Below the pieces are notes generated by a model. It was not told the DNA's origin. It searched no databases and saw only the letters and a program-made list of their open reading frames with translations. Source: Rhabditoides inermis (taxonomy: Eukaryota > Nematoda > Chromadorea > Rhabditida > Rhabditidae). Taken from it: a DNA stretch of 64,000 bases. The position numbers were made by a program, and so were the translations under genes. Positions 50,433 through 61,500 of this stretch are shown one piece after another (the first letter of the stretch is position 1; each line of letters begins with the position of its first letter). Where the stretch lies: positions 1,922,001-1,986,000 of the forward strand of contig CAWZYM010000020.1 in NCBI GenBank assembly GCA_963966185.1. Direction: 5' to 3'.

Positions 50433-52143
50433 ATGAGTGCCTCACCGTCGGAGTCGTTCTGTTTATACAAGGGAGCGCACCCCTCGTTTCCCGAGCTGAG
50501 TGCTGCAGTGCGCGTCAGATGCGACGATGAAAGGGGACGATTCATAGAGGTAAGTGGACCCAATACTTCGTTATTGTATCCAATACATGCCTCTATCCAA
50601 TACAGGCAGTGGAGGACATTCCTCCTGGCGCGATCGTGTGTGTAGACGAGGGCACGTCGGTCGGTCTGCGACGGGGATACTGTAGACTGTGTCTCGATCC
50701 GCTCGCCGAGAAACGGTGAGTTCGATTATTGTTGGAAGTGTACGGTAATATTGCGTGCGTTTCAGTGTGTTGTGCGACGCGTGTAGAAGAGATGAGTGGA
50801 CGCTGGAGAGCCTGCGGTGCGAGCGACTCGACAAGGAGATGGCACGGGTGAGAACCCATTTATATGAGTTTTACATATTTTATGAGCCATGTGATTTGAG
50901 GTGGAGATGTCGGATCTGGCTGTGCGTGTACTGCTCGCATACGACGCTGCTGACGTCGCCGCCAAAGCTGTGCAACTGGAGAGGGGCGAGTATGCAGGTG
51001 CGTTCTCTATTGAAACGAGTTCACCACTCTGTTCAGTGCCGGATGGATTCGCGACTCGCGAGTTCGACTCGGTCCTAGCCCTACAAGCCGTGCCTGTGCA
51101 CGTCCCGCTACACGGAATCGCAGGCGTACTCAGCGACCTGTTGGTCAAGGTAGATTCACTTTTCCCTGTAATGTAGGCTGTGTTTGATGGTTCGCTGATT
51201 ATGGCCTGTTTGTTTCCAGCACGCATTCTGGGGCGCGCTTCCCTCCTCCTCATCCGACTCGCAACTTTCGAGAACAGAGACCATACACTGCGCACTCAAG
51301 GCATGTCTCTCTTTCGTCTGTTTTCTTCCTTTCTATACCTTAAAGGAACAGTGGCGACTTATTTCTGCCACAACCTGCCAAAACTCCTCGTTTACGCAAG
51401 AACAAAACTTCTGGCGTGAACGGGAATCGAACCCCCGAGGTCGGTGCCGCAACGCAGCGCACATGCACTGAGCTATGAAAAAGTGAAAGGCTGACTTTTA
51501 TTTGCGCGTATGTTTCCGAGCGCAATTTCGGTAATATTCAGGGGTTGAGCGGTAGGTCATTCGTGTTGGGACCAATTTTGTATTCGAAAAATCGTCTGCA
51601 TCTCAGGCAGTTGCAGACTTGAAAGTAACGCAAAATCGACGTTCTTTCGAACAAAATGGAAATGTGTTAGGGTTTTTAATATTATTCTGAGTCGAAAATA
51701 AGTCGCCACTGTTTCTTTAATTATGTGCTTCTTGTTCAGTCGATCGTGCCCCGTCTGCCGAGCAACGCGCACTCTATGTTCTACCCGGAGGAGCTGTCCT
51801 CTCTCACCGACCTCCGACCGGGATGGGGACGCACCCGGTGGACACTGTTCGAGCAGGTGCAGGGGTGAGTGTTTCAAGTATGGGTTTGCAATCGTTTGTC
51901 ATGTTGATTCGTAATACCGTGGTAATGCTATGAACGTGTAGTTTCAGTGTATATTCATGTTCATGCAGGAGTTTCTTGAATATGGTTTTCCAGTGCACTG
52001 GGCGGCGGAGACCCTCTCTATCAGGAGCAGCTTCCGTCGATGCCCGTCGGATGCGCACTGTTCCCCATCGCCAGCATATTCAACCACTCCTGCACACCCA
52101 CCACGTTCTCGTAGTGAGTACATCTCTCTCTCTCTTTCACTCA

Positions 52144-52187
<44 letters not shown>

Positions 52188-52681
52188 CTTCCTCGTAGCT
52201 TCTCTGGCCGTCGCATGGTGTGGCGCAGCAGAGGCGTGCGCCGGGGACAGGAGCTCACCGACTGCTACTCGGTCGCCATCCACACCCACACCCTGGACGA
52301 GAGGAAGGTGAGAGAGAGGGGGTGATGAGAGAAAGAGAGAGAGAGAGATCTGCAGAACTGGGCTGCGGGTCGCGGCTGGGCGTGCGTGTGCTCTGCATGT
52401 AAGCGTGGCTCGCACATGGATGACCTGCTGATCGGTCGAGTGTGTGGGTGTGGCAGGGTCTCGGCCGATCTGACGTGCACCTGTGGCGACGAGTACACCA
52501 TGGTGGGCAGGCCTCTGTGTTGTCTCTGCTGAGTTTGCGAAAACAAGGATGTTCGTTTCATTACAGGACAAATTCGGGTGGACGCTGACGGACGAGTTGC
52601 AGATGTCACTGCGAGGGATGGACGCGGTCACGGCTGCGATGCGGATGATGGTGAGGGGGGGGGGAGAGAGAGCGCGAGAGG

Positions 52682-52715
<34 letters not shown>

Positions 52716-53257
52716 GAGACGGAGGGAAATGGGTGACTCTGCAGAAGCGCCACCCGCCGAGCAACGTTGACCTGCAGATCGCTGTCATGCACGCCGTCGT
52801 CGAGGCCGTGTCGTTCGGTGGGTCGATGGGGTTGGAATACCCTCGGAGGGGTCGATAGGGGGGCGAACACCCTCTATTCAAATCAATCATTTATTCAGAA
52901 TCACTATATCCTGTTATACGGTACGCCACGATAGCTGAAGGAGTTACTCTCTATGAGGGAAGACTAACTAGTACCCTTTCAGGTCAGTTCTCTGTGGCGG
53001 ACGGTCTATGCCAGTGCATCCTGGAGGGTCTGTCCCTTCTGGGCGCGCGCCATTCTCCGGAGGAAGCCCACGTGGGAGAGGCGCGTCTGCTGCTGCAGTG
53101 CGAGTGGCAGCGCCGACATCCGAGCGGGGAGAGGGCGCGGCGGCTCGCCCCCCTCTTCCTCCATGTATACTCACGCTACGCCACCTTCTACGGACAAGGC
53201 ACCCTCACCCGCCGCCTCTTGCGGACGGCTGCACAATACGGGCTAATGAGCCTCTGA
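50433..53257 (+). CDS. SMYD-like SET-domain protein
   Basis: Thirteen exons (50433-50549, 50606-50715, 50766-50847, 50901-50997, 51037-51149, 51220-51300, 51740-51864, 51994-52113, 52199-52307, 52356-52502, 52567-52650, 52745-52817, 52983-53257) close in frame to 510 aa. The first SET half (GRFIEAVEDIPPGAIV) is interrupted by a small Cys cluster (YCRLC and LCDAC) at the MYND position. The second half has GCALFPIASIFNHSCTPTTF with the catalytic-core NHSC at 272-275. A post-SET Cys region (CVCSACKRG, VCGCG, TCTCGDEY) and a helical C-terminal part follow, as in SMYD proteins, which methylate histone or other lysines. The MYND finger looks incomplete because its second Cys/His half is missing. 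Intron 6 begins with GC and contains a MITE. An acceptor (TTGCAG) 10 nt before the ATG may be a trans-splice site. Confidence 0.87.
51340..51720. mobile_element. TTAA-flanked MITE (381 bp) with an internal tRNA-like segment
   Basis: TTAA at both borders and inverted ends (TTAAAGGAACAGTGGCGACT at the left; the right end is the complement with one change). It lies in intron 6 of the SMYD-like gene and has no coding frame. It shares the TTAAAGG terminus with the element at 41846-42197, suggesting one piggyBac-like superfamily. Confidence 0.8.
51409..51478 (-). other. tRNA-like segment inside the MITE
   Basis: On the minus strand: an A-box-like TAGCTCAGTGCATG and a perfect B box GGTTCGATTCC at tRNA spacing. 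The acceptor-stem arms do not pair, so it is not scored as a functional tRNA gene. It is unrelated to the SINE family at 11085. Confidence 0.5.
52872..52915 (-). repeat. Dispersed retroposon-like tail, family 2 copy
   Basis: On the minus strand it reads GATTCTGAATAAATGATTGA. It lies in the last intron of the SMYD-like gene and matches 37848-37890. Confidence 0.5.
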
Positions 53258-54313
53258 CACTCGTTGTTGTTGTTGTTGTTGTTGTTTGTTTCCGTTGTTT
53301 TTGTTATGTTTTGCTTGACACATAAATTTTGGCTTTCGGAATGCGTGCGTGAGAATGGGGGCATTCGCGAGTAATGGATTAAACGGGGTTTCGATTGCCT
53401 GTATTTATTTATTGCGGGTACTTACCGGGTCCGCGTTCGTATTTGTATGAGAGAGAGAGAAAGGGAGAGAGAGAGCCAGAGTCGCGGGGTCGACCGGTTT
53501 TCTCTTCCTGGCATGTCATGTGTGTGTTGTATCCCGTGCGTTTCACTCCATTCTTTTCGCCATCCCTTTTTTGTCGGTTTGTATTCGTCACTCGTTTCCT
53601 CTAGTATGTCTGCTAGTGTGTCGCAAATTGGTGGTTCCAACCACGCAATCCGGCCATTCGAGAGCGGATTTCATATTCGCCATTCGATTTGCGGACGGCG
53701 ACTGCTACGCTCTGTCCCCTCCCGCTGCTTGCCCCAAAACGCGTCACAATCGAGAATCTCTGGCTTTTTGTGTAATTTCATTATGTTGCCATGGAAGCAC
53801 GTAAATATTAGGGTGGTGAGAGAGAAAGAGAAAGAGGGGGGGGGGGACATAGGTGATATTAGATATTGTGTTGACCGCTCTCTTTGCATGGGAGCGAGAG
53901 AAGGGTGAGTGGAGAGTGAATGAGAATGGGGAGGTTTATTCCATTCAACGCGAGGGCCACTTGTCAACAATTCCGAGCCTCTCGCGTCCGCCACTCTCGT
54001 TACCTCTGCGTCCCCTCTCCCTCTTCTCTCTGTCTCTCTGTCTCTCTGTCTCTCTTTCTCTCCCCCCTCTCATCCGCTTCGCATTCCGTCGTCACGTCGC
54101 CTTCTATGTAACAATGCATTGGCGAGGTTGCAACTGGCAAATCGTCCATCTCTATTCCACGAATCCGTTGAGTCACGCGTTGTGTTTGTAAGCGGATCGC
54201 TCATGCTGTGAACAGTGTTCTATTTTAATGTTTTCCCAGCACTCGCACTCAATGCGATTGCATGAACTTTGATGAGAAGAGTAGGGTGAGGGGGATGAGA
54301 GAGAGAGATAGTT

Positions 54314-54377
<64 letters not shown>

Positions 54378-54903
54378 ATCAGATGAACGTGTCATGTGTT
54401 GAGTGCGCTGGTCATTTGGTTTCTGAGATCATGAGTGGAGGTCATAGGGTGTAGACTCGTGTCAGAGGAGATATAAAAACGCCTCGAAAGTGCAACACTT
54501 ATCGTATTTCCTATGCCCGATGGATATTCATATCCGGACTGCATCTAGCGTTTCTCCCTTGAGAGAGAAACTGTTTCGATACTCGCGCGATGTTGTTATG
54601 CAAATGTAATACGTTGCGATGGGCTAATCTCTCGCCAGCCATAACAGAGAGAGTTTTGCTAGGGCTGAGCGCCGTATAAAGAGGAAGGAGAGAGGAAAGG
54701 ACTATCGATCCCTCTCTTTCTCTCCCTTTTTCTCGCTCAAACACTCGCGCTTTCATATTCCGTGGCCTGCTGAATTTCTGAAAAGGTGAAAGAGGAGCTA
54801 TCTCTCCTCGCCCCTCCGTCGTTCTCTCTCGTTTGTCCCATGTCAATAGTTTTATCTCGAGTCAGTATCTCTTCTCACGCGTCATAGTTTCATCTCTCGC
54901 AGG
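53258..54903. other. Intergenic region
   Basis: TTG repeat at 53265-53290, a long GA tract at 54317-54372, and a TATA-like GATATAAAAA at about 54469 that may belong to the next transcript. No supported gene. Confidence 0.4.
54317..54372. repeat. (GA)n microsatellite
   Basis: Uninterrupted GA run of more than 50 bp. Confidence 0.95.
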
Positions 54904-55008
54904 ATGGAAACGAGGGATATGCTAGCTTTGTCCGGCTCTCTTTTTGCGGTCTTCGGGGCAGGTGCTTTTCTTTCACGCCGCAAGTTGTTCACTGCAAGTC
55001 GCGATTGA
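54904..55008 (+). CDS. Candidate 34-aa hydrophobic microprotein
   Basis: ATG to TGA encodes METRDMLALSGSLFAVFGAG followed by AFLSRRKLFTASRD. It has one hydrophobic segment flanked by charges, as in single-pass microproteins. A 3' acceptor (CTCGCAG) ends one base before the ATG. Only 51 bp separate it from the next ATG. It could equally be an upstream ORF of the coiled-coil gene. Function unknown. Confidence 0.35.
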   Translation: METRDMLALSGSLFAVFGAGAFLSRRKLFTASRD

Positions 55009-55059
55009 TTGCCGCGTTTCCGAATTCACTTGAATTCGCCTGATTTTATAGTGTAGCAG

Positions 55060-55688
55060 ATGTCGTCTGCAGCTGTGAAAGTCGCGCAGAGGGGTGAGTA
55101 TTCGAGAATCTGTGAGATTCGATGTGGATGGTTGCAGACTCGCAACTGCCTCGGTTGCCGAGTGGCCCGCATGTCAGCCCCACATTGTCCCTACCCGTCA
55201 GACAGAGGTAAGCTCTCAAAATTAAAAGTGTATCTAGTATATCTGCCATGTACTAACGCACATAACTGATCCTTCTCGATGTATGTCACTGAATTTTGTG
55301 ATTCGTCAGTATGTGTCCGTATGCCAGATCCGAGTCTGCGCACCCGATGAAAGAGCACTGTTCGCGAGACGAGGAGAAGACACTCGAGCTCAATGCGGCA
55401 CTACAGGTGAACTATCTTTCCATGACCATTATGTTTATCTGTGATCGTTTTTCAACCAGCTTGCTGATAAAAAAAATAATGTGTAGTTCTTTAGTGTTCC
55501 GTATTATGAAGTGAAGAGAGAGCAAGTAAGGGTCATCTTCTGGACTTCAGCATGTATTCTAGGCATACGTTCTAGGCTCTGGTGGAGCGAGACGTGGAGA
55601 GGCGAGTACGGGAGGCTGTGCGGGAGAGGGACGAGACATGGAGGAGGCATGAGAAACAACAGATTGTGTTCCTGCAGGTGAGAGGAGA

Positions 55689-55736
<48 letters not shown>

Positions 55737-56474
55737 CGAGCGAGAGAGGGTGAGAGGGAGGGAGAGAGAGAAAGAGAGAGTGAGAGAGAGAGAGAGAGAT
55801 CTTCCAGAATGAATCGGCGGCTATGCTGCGCGGCCTGCACGGAGAGGTGGAGCGACTGCAAAACGAGCTCAGGGGTGAGTGATTACTTCCGGTTTTTAAA
55901 ACGGTTTACGCTTGTAAGCTCTAATTGGTTTGTTTCAAATCCTCAGGGAATGTGATTTCTCAAAATAAGTGTTTACGAGGAATTGCAAAAGTGATCACGA
56001 ATGGTGTCGCATGTGACTCCCCGTAGCCCGTAGCTCGAACTCATGTTTGGACAAGCCCCTAATTTCACCAACTCAGATGCGCACCGTCAGCTGTACTGCG
56101 AGTCTCCATCGGAGCGAGTGAAGAGGGAGGAGGGAAAGAGGGTGACACAACTGGAAGAGCAGCTGAAGAGGAAGGAGCAACACTTAGCCGATATGGAGAA
56201 GAAGGTGGGTTGTGTGATTTGGGGTGAAACAGACTGGTTGGTGGAGGTGAGAGAACTTATAAGAGAACGTGACAAGAGGACAAGAGAGGTGGAGAGAGAG
56301 GGAATCTAATGAGAGAGAGGGAGAGAGAGGGGGGAGAGATGTCCTGTTGCAGGTGACGGCGACGATGGAGCGCATGAATGAGCAGCTGCAGATCCAGGGC
56401 GATCGCATCCGGCAGCTCACGGGAGAGCTCCACGACAGGACGCAGACAGTCGCACATCTATCTACACAGGTGCG

Positions 56475-56529
<55 letters not shown>

Positions 56530-56988
56530 TTCTCACTCTCTCTCCCTCTTTCCCTCTCTCCCTCTCTACCTCTCTCCCTCTCTCCCCCCTCTCTCTATCT
56601 CTCTCTACCCTTCTCTCTTTCTCTCTTTCTTTCTCTTTCGTTCTCGAAAATTTTTGAATTGTGCACTGATACGGTCGGCGACAGTTCTCAACAAGTTCTC
56701 AATAAGTTGCAGCTGCGCTCGTACCGTCTCAAGGAGGCAATGGCGACAGCGCACCGCAGAAGGAGCGCCACTGGAGAGATGTGAGTGCGCGAAGATATCT
56801 ATGGGTTCACGTATCCGCTCAGGTCTCCCACCTCCCCCTCCGCCAGCCCTCGCTTTCCCGCCAACTCCCCCGTCAAGTCCGCGTCCGTCCGCATCAACTT
56901 CGGCCCCGCCCACTCTGACTCCGCCCACGCGAGCATTGAGCGACCGGCTAAGCTGAATGTTAGAAGGAAGCCGAGTTTCGGGAACTGA
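55060..56988 (+). CDS. Coiled-coil protein of unknown function
   Basis: Nine exons (55060-55093, 55138-55207, 55310-55406, 55576-55677, 55808-55874, 56077-56204, 56353-56469, 56707-56780, 56823-56988) close in frame to 284 aa. The N-terminus is Pro/Ser-rich (LPRLPSGPHVSPTLSLP). The middle is highly charged heptad-like helix (ALVERDVERRVREAVRERDE, GEVERLQNELR, QLEEQLKRKEQHLADMEKK, MNEQLQIQGDRIRQLTGEL). The C-terminal tail is Ser/Pro-rich (SPTSPSASPRFPANSPVKSA). This suggests a structural or scaffold protein; no specific family is recognised. The ATG directly follows an acceptor (TAGCAG). Confidence 0.75.
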
Positions 56989-57939
56989 TTATTATAATGT
57001 GTTGTTTTTGAATTCAATATCCATTGAGTGACACCTCGGCAATGGCTCAAGCTGTCTATGACCACAGTAGAACACGTGTTGCTGTGAACAAACGAAACGC
57101 GGTAGTAGATGAGATTCCCCTCATCATCTTCTTTGTTATCATGTATGTGTGATTTATATGATGTTTCATGTCTTATATGACTTACAATAAATATGTACAT
57201 AAATAATTATCAGATCGCTCTGTTTTCTCTTCACATCGAGTTCTTCCTCGTGCTATGCTCTCTCTCTCGCTCGCGAAAGTAGATTGACGTCAAAAATGAG
57301 CGCTGAACGTTGCAGGGGAGGATGAATAGGTCCTGTGTCTGTAATATGTTTATTTAACATTTTTTTTCCGTTTGAAATGAGGTGCCATGGCAGTCCAAGG
57401 TTTCTATTAGATTAATGTTTCTATTTGAGAAACACACTGTGATGATCGAATCGACAAACACGTGAAAAAATTTCATTGAAAACAATATTTCTCATTCAGT
57501 TCTTTGTCCCATGAAAAAAGGTACTATTTATGTGCTCCTTATTTATTAAAAAAAGAATAATATTTCTGAATTGAAAAAAAAATATTTTAGAAATCCACTT
57601 GCTGTCAATTCCTAGTTCTCCCTATAGTCTAGCTGTTTCGAAAAATTCCTTCTAGTCGGTGTGAGTCAAGCGCTTTGGGAGCGGCGCGGTTTTCGTCAAT
57701 TTGATTTTCCATTTTGTTTATTGTTGTTTATTCGTCATCTTCCATTGTTTTCAATTTGACTGTCTGTCTTCATCAGGAATAGTAGTACTAGATTTGTAAT
57801 ACATATGGACCTCTTTCGTTGGTTATTCACCCTGCGTTCCCGTTTGTTTCGCAAAATGGATTGAAATTTGAAAAATCGTGATGTCGAATCGCTTAGCATT
57901 TTTTGTCCAGTGTTATAAACACAAATTTTCAGTAAAACC
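56989..57939. other. Intergenic region upstream of SmE
   Basis: Includes the coiled-coil gene 3' UTR with an AATAAA near 57186, then AT-rich sequence without a supported gene. Confidence 0.45.
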
Positions 57940-58276
57940 ATGTCCGCAAGGGGAGGAAAGGTGCAGAAGGTGATGGTTCAGCCCATCAACCTCATCTTCC
58001 GCTACCTGCAGAACAGGACGCGGATCCAGATCTGGCTCTACGAGGATATCGCTCACAGGATTGAGGGTTACATCATTGGTGCGTTTAAATGATTTCTTTT
58101 AAAATAATTTTCGCTATTTTTATTAACAAAAATATTCAGGATTTGATGAGTACATGAACATCGTCCTGGACGAGGCCGAGGAGGTGAACGTGAAGACCAA
58201 GGCCGTGAACAAGATCGGACGAATCATGCTCAAGGGCGACAACATCACCATGATCCACTCCGTGCAGGCCAACTGA
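57940..58276 (+). CDS. SNRPE: Small nuclear ribonucleoprotein E (Sm core)
   Basis: Two exons (57940-58078, 58140-58276) encode 91 aa, the normal SmE length. The Sm1 and Sm2 motifs are clear: [36 protein letters not shown], and [16 protein letters not shown] at the C-terminus. SmE is one of seven Sm proteins forming the ring around U1, U2, U4 and U5 snRNAs in the spliceosome; in SL trans-splicing animals it also coats the SL RNA. An acceptor (TTTTCAG) lies 7 nt before the ATG. The PIGK gene starts 240 bp downstream on the same strand. Confidence 0.97.
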
Positions 58277-58516
58277 GCCACTCTCTATCCCGCTGCCCCC
58301 GGATCTCCCGTTCTCGATATGTGTTGTTGAGTTTTGTGTTCCATTGTTTTGTAGAACGGTTGTCACTTTGCAAATCCACACCTTTGTTATAAGTTCCGGT
58401 ATTTATAAATATTTGTCTTTTGATGTTTGTTGTGCTTGAAGCATAAAGTAATTGGTTTTGACCATGGTGAAATATCTGCACGGTATTGCTCGTCTCCATG
58501 GCAATTCCAAGCTCAG

Positions 58517-61500
58517 ATGGTCGGGGCGGTGTGGCTGCTGTCCCTGCTGGCAAGCGCGAGAGCTCTGCTGGAGACGGGCATCCAACTGCGAGTCGACGAG
58601 GTATTCGACGCGCCCGGGCACACAAGCAACTGGGCTGTTCTGGTATGCAAAGCGATCCTGGTGCTGTGAGCAAGGATGGCTTCAGGTGGACACGTCTCGC
58701 TTCTGGTTCAACTACCGTCACGTCGCCAACGTGCTTTCGCTCTACCACTCGCTCAAGCGTCTCGGCATTCCCGACAGTAACATCATCTTGATGATTGCCG
58801 ACGATGCGGCGTGCAACCCGCGAAATCCAAAGCCAGGTCAGTGCATAACATAACACTTTATTCTCGAACGCAAACGCATGTAATTTGTAACAGAACTGTG
58901 AGGCTTTCGCGACAGGGGCAGTGCGCGAGGCATGATAAGCTTGATGGTGATATAACGTTGTAACTGAATGTAGAATCTGCTCCGCCGCAAATGGAAAGGC
59001 GATCATTTCTGAAATTCACAGATGGATGCGAAAAGTTGTGTAGGTTGCTCACCTCCTTCTTGGCCTTCTTCTTCTTGTGTTCCTTCGCATCCTTGTCTTT
59101 GTGTTCCTTCTGCTCCTTGTGTTCTTTCTTGTCCTTGTGTTCTTTCTTGTCTCCCTTGTGCTCCTTCTTATCACCCTTGTCTCCCTTGTGTTCTTTCCTC
59201 TCCTTCTTGTGAGTCTTGGACTTTTTCTTCTCTTTGTGCTTGTCCTTTTCTGGCTCATTGCCGTTGTTCTTTGATTTCGATTTGGACTTGGACTTGCCGG
59301 GCACCGCTCCTTTCACGGGCGCCTTCATGATCTCCGCGTCATCAGCATCTTTCTTGGCTCCGTCACCTTCCTTCTTGTGCGAGCGAGACTTCTTCTTTTT
59401 CTTCTTGTGTTCTCCTCCACTGGGAACCTTGCCCTTGTCCACACTCTTGTTCAGACCGTCCAGCTGCTGGCTGATTTTGATCAGCTGCTCCTTGTCCTTC
59501 TGCAGCTCGATCTGCTCTCGCTCCCGCGCCTTCTTCTGCTCCAGCTCATCCTTGGCCAGATTCTCCATCTTCTCCTTCTCCTTCTCCTTCTCCTTCTCCT
59601 TCTCCTTCTCCTTCTCCTTCTCCTTCTCCTTCTCCTTCTCCTTCTCCTTCTCCTTCTCCTTCTCCTTCTCCTTCTCCTTCTCCTTCTCCTTCTCCTTCTC
59701 CTTCTCCTTCTCCTTCTCCTTCTCCTTCTCCTTCTCCTTCTCCTTCTCCTTCTCCTTCTCCTTCTCCTTCTCCTTCTTCTTCTTGTCTTTCTTTTCCTTC
59801 TTCTTTTCTTTCTTTTCCTTGCGCTCATTCTCTTCCTTGTCTTCTTTCTCCTTCTGCTCTTTCTCGATATCGACCGATTTGTTATTGACCGGCGGTGGAA
59901 CTGGCAGCGGTGCCGGTGCGGGCGCATCAACCGATATGGTAGCAGGTGGTGGAGCAGGCTGCGACTCCTTGATCACTGAAAGAGGAGGCTGCGTCTCCTT
60001 CTTTGCCTTCTTGATATCCTTGTCCTTCCTGAGTGACGCCGACGCCTCCTGCGTGCGATCCTCCTTGGGCAGCGGCGGTGGAGGTGCGGATGCACGTACT
60101 TTTTTCTGCATCGGAGGAGGACGAGCCACGGAAGACGTGTAGTCCACTGCCCCATGCTGGGGCCAGGGTCGAGGGGCAGACTGCCTCTCGCCGGTGTTGA
60201 CTGGCACGGGCGCAGGAGCAGTGTTCACGGCGGGCGCGGGTGGATCTGGCTTGTACAGATCCTTGGCGGGAACGATCTCGATCTTGGCGGGGTCGATGCG
60301 GGACGAGGCGGTGGTGGTCGTAGAGGTGAGGGGGTCGTCTCTTGTCTTGGTGGTGGTGCGAGTGCTGGTCGAGGTCGTCTGTTCGGACCGCATCGAGGTA
60401 TATTCGGGAATGGCGCGAGTTTGCGAACGAGCAGTACGAGACGCAGGCGCTTTGCGGGACATGGATCGCTCGCCGCGAGGCTTCTTCGTCGACTAAAACG
60501 TGAATGGGAACTTGTTTCATCATATTGTGATGTACCTCGCTGTGTAGGGGCGTGGAGTAGCGCGGCTGGATGGACGAATGGGAGGCGACGTGGTGGATGG
60601 GCGGGAGCGGCATGAGCTGCCGGCCGCTCTGCTCGACGCGAACCCGCCGCACTATCTGCGGGTCGCTCACCTCCACCGTACTCAGCTGGATCGTGCCCGG
60701 CCGGGGCGCGCGCATGTACTCGACACGCTGAAGGTGTGATGGTTAGAACATTGTACAAGACGTAGACGGGCAGTCTACCTGTTCGGGCTCGCTCCGCACG
60801 ATTTCGTTGTATGTGAGCGGGACGGCCTGGAGTCGCTTGGGTACCACTTTGCGTATCTTGAACGCGGGCGTGGAGGGGATGCGGTACTCGACGGCGACGT
60901 GGCGGCCGAGCGACACTGTGTAGACGACTGTGTGCCAGAGCGGCTTCATGACGGCGGCGTGCTGCGGTCCGACCGGCGCCAGCATCATCTCGACGCGGTT
61001 CTGCGCGGGCGGTGGCTTGTGGGCGCGCGCGTGCTGCTCGGGCGGAGACACGTGCGCGATCACTGCCTGCGGACGCTCCATCACCAACAGGTTAATGGTG
61101 GCGCGGCACCTACGAAATGAGGAGAGCTATGGGTGATTGTTTGACGACTTACTGCATGGGCGCGAATAGCAGGCGAGCACATTCGATAGCCGCCTCCAAC
61201 GACGCGACTGGTATCACGTCGGCGTAGTACTTCTGGAAAAGATGAGTCAGAGAGAAGAGAGATGGAAGAAGCGCACCCTGGCTTTGAGCATGATGTGCGT
61301 CTGAAGGGGCTGGGTAGCGTCGGCAGGAAGACGAATCGAGACTGTCTGCCCTCGCTGGATCGGACACACACGCAGCAGCAGCGGATCGAGCATCTTGCAC
61401 GGCAGACGCAATTTGCGACTCCTGATGATGTTATGATGTTGTCTATGTTCTGTTGTCAGTTGATCCGCCTCACTTGTAGAGAATAGCCTGTCCGCGCTTG

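Noticed and set aside
59216..60142. Long plus-strand Phe-Ser and Leu-rich frames and an Arg-rich minus frame over the hexanucleotide repeat
   Set aside because: They are shadows of the Lys-Glu coding frame; only that frame continues into non-repetitive protein-like sequence and in-phase exons.
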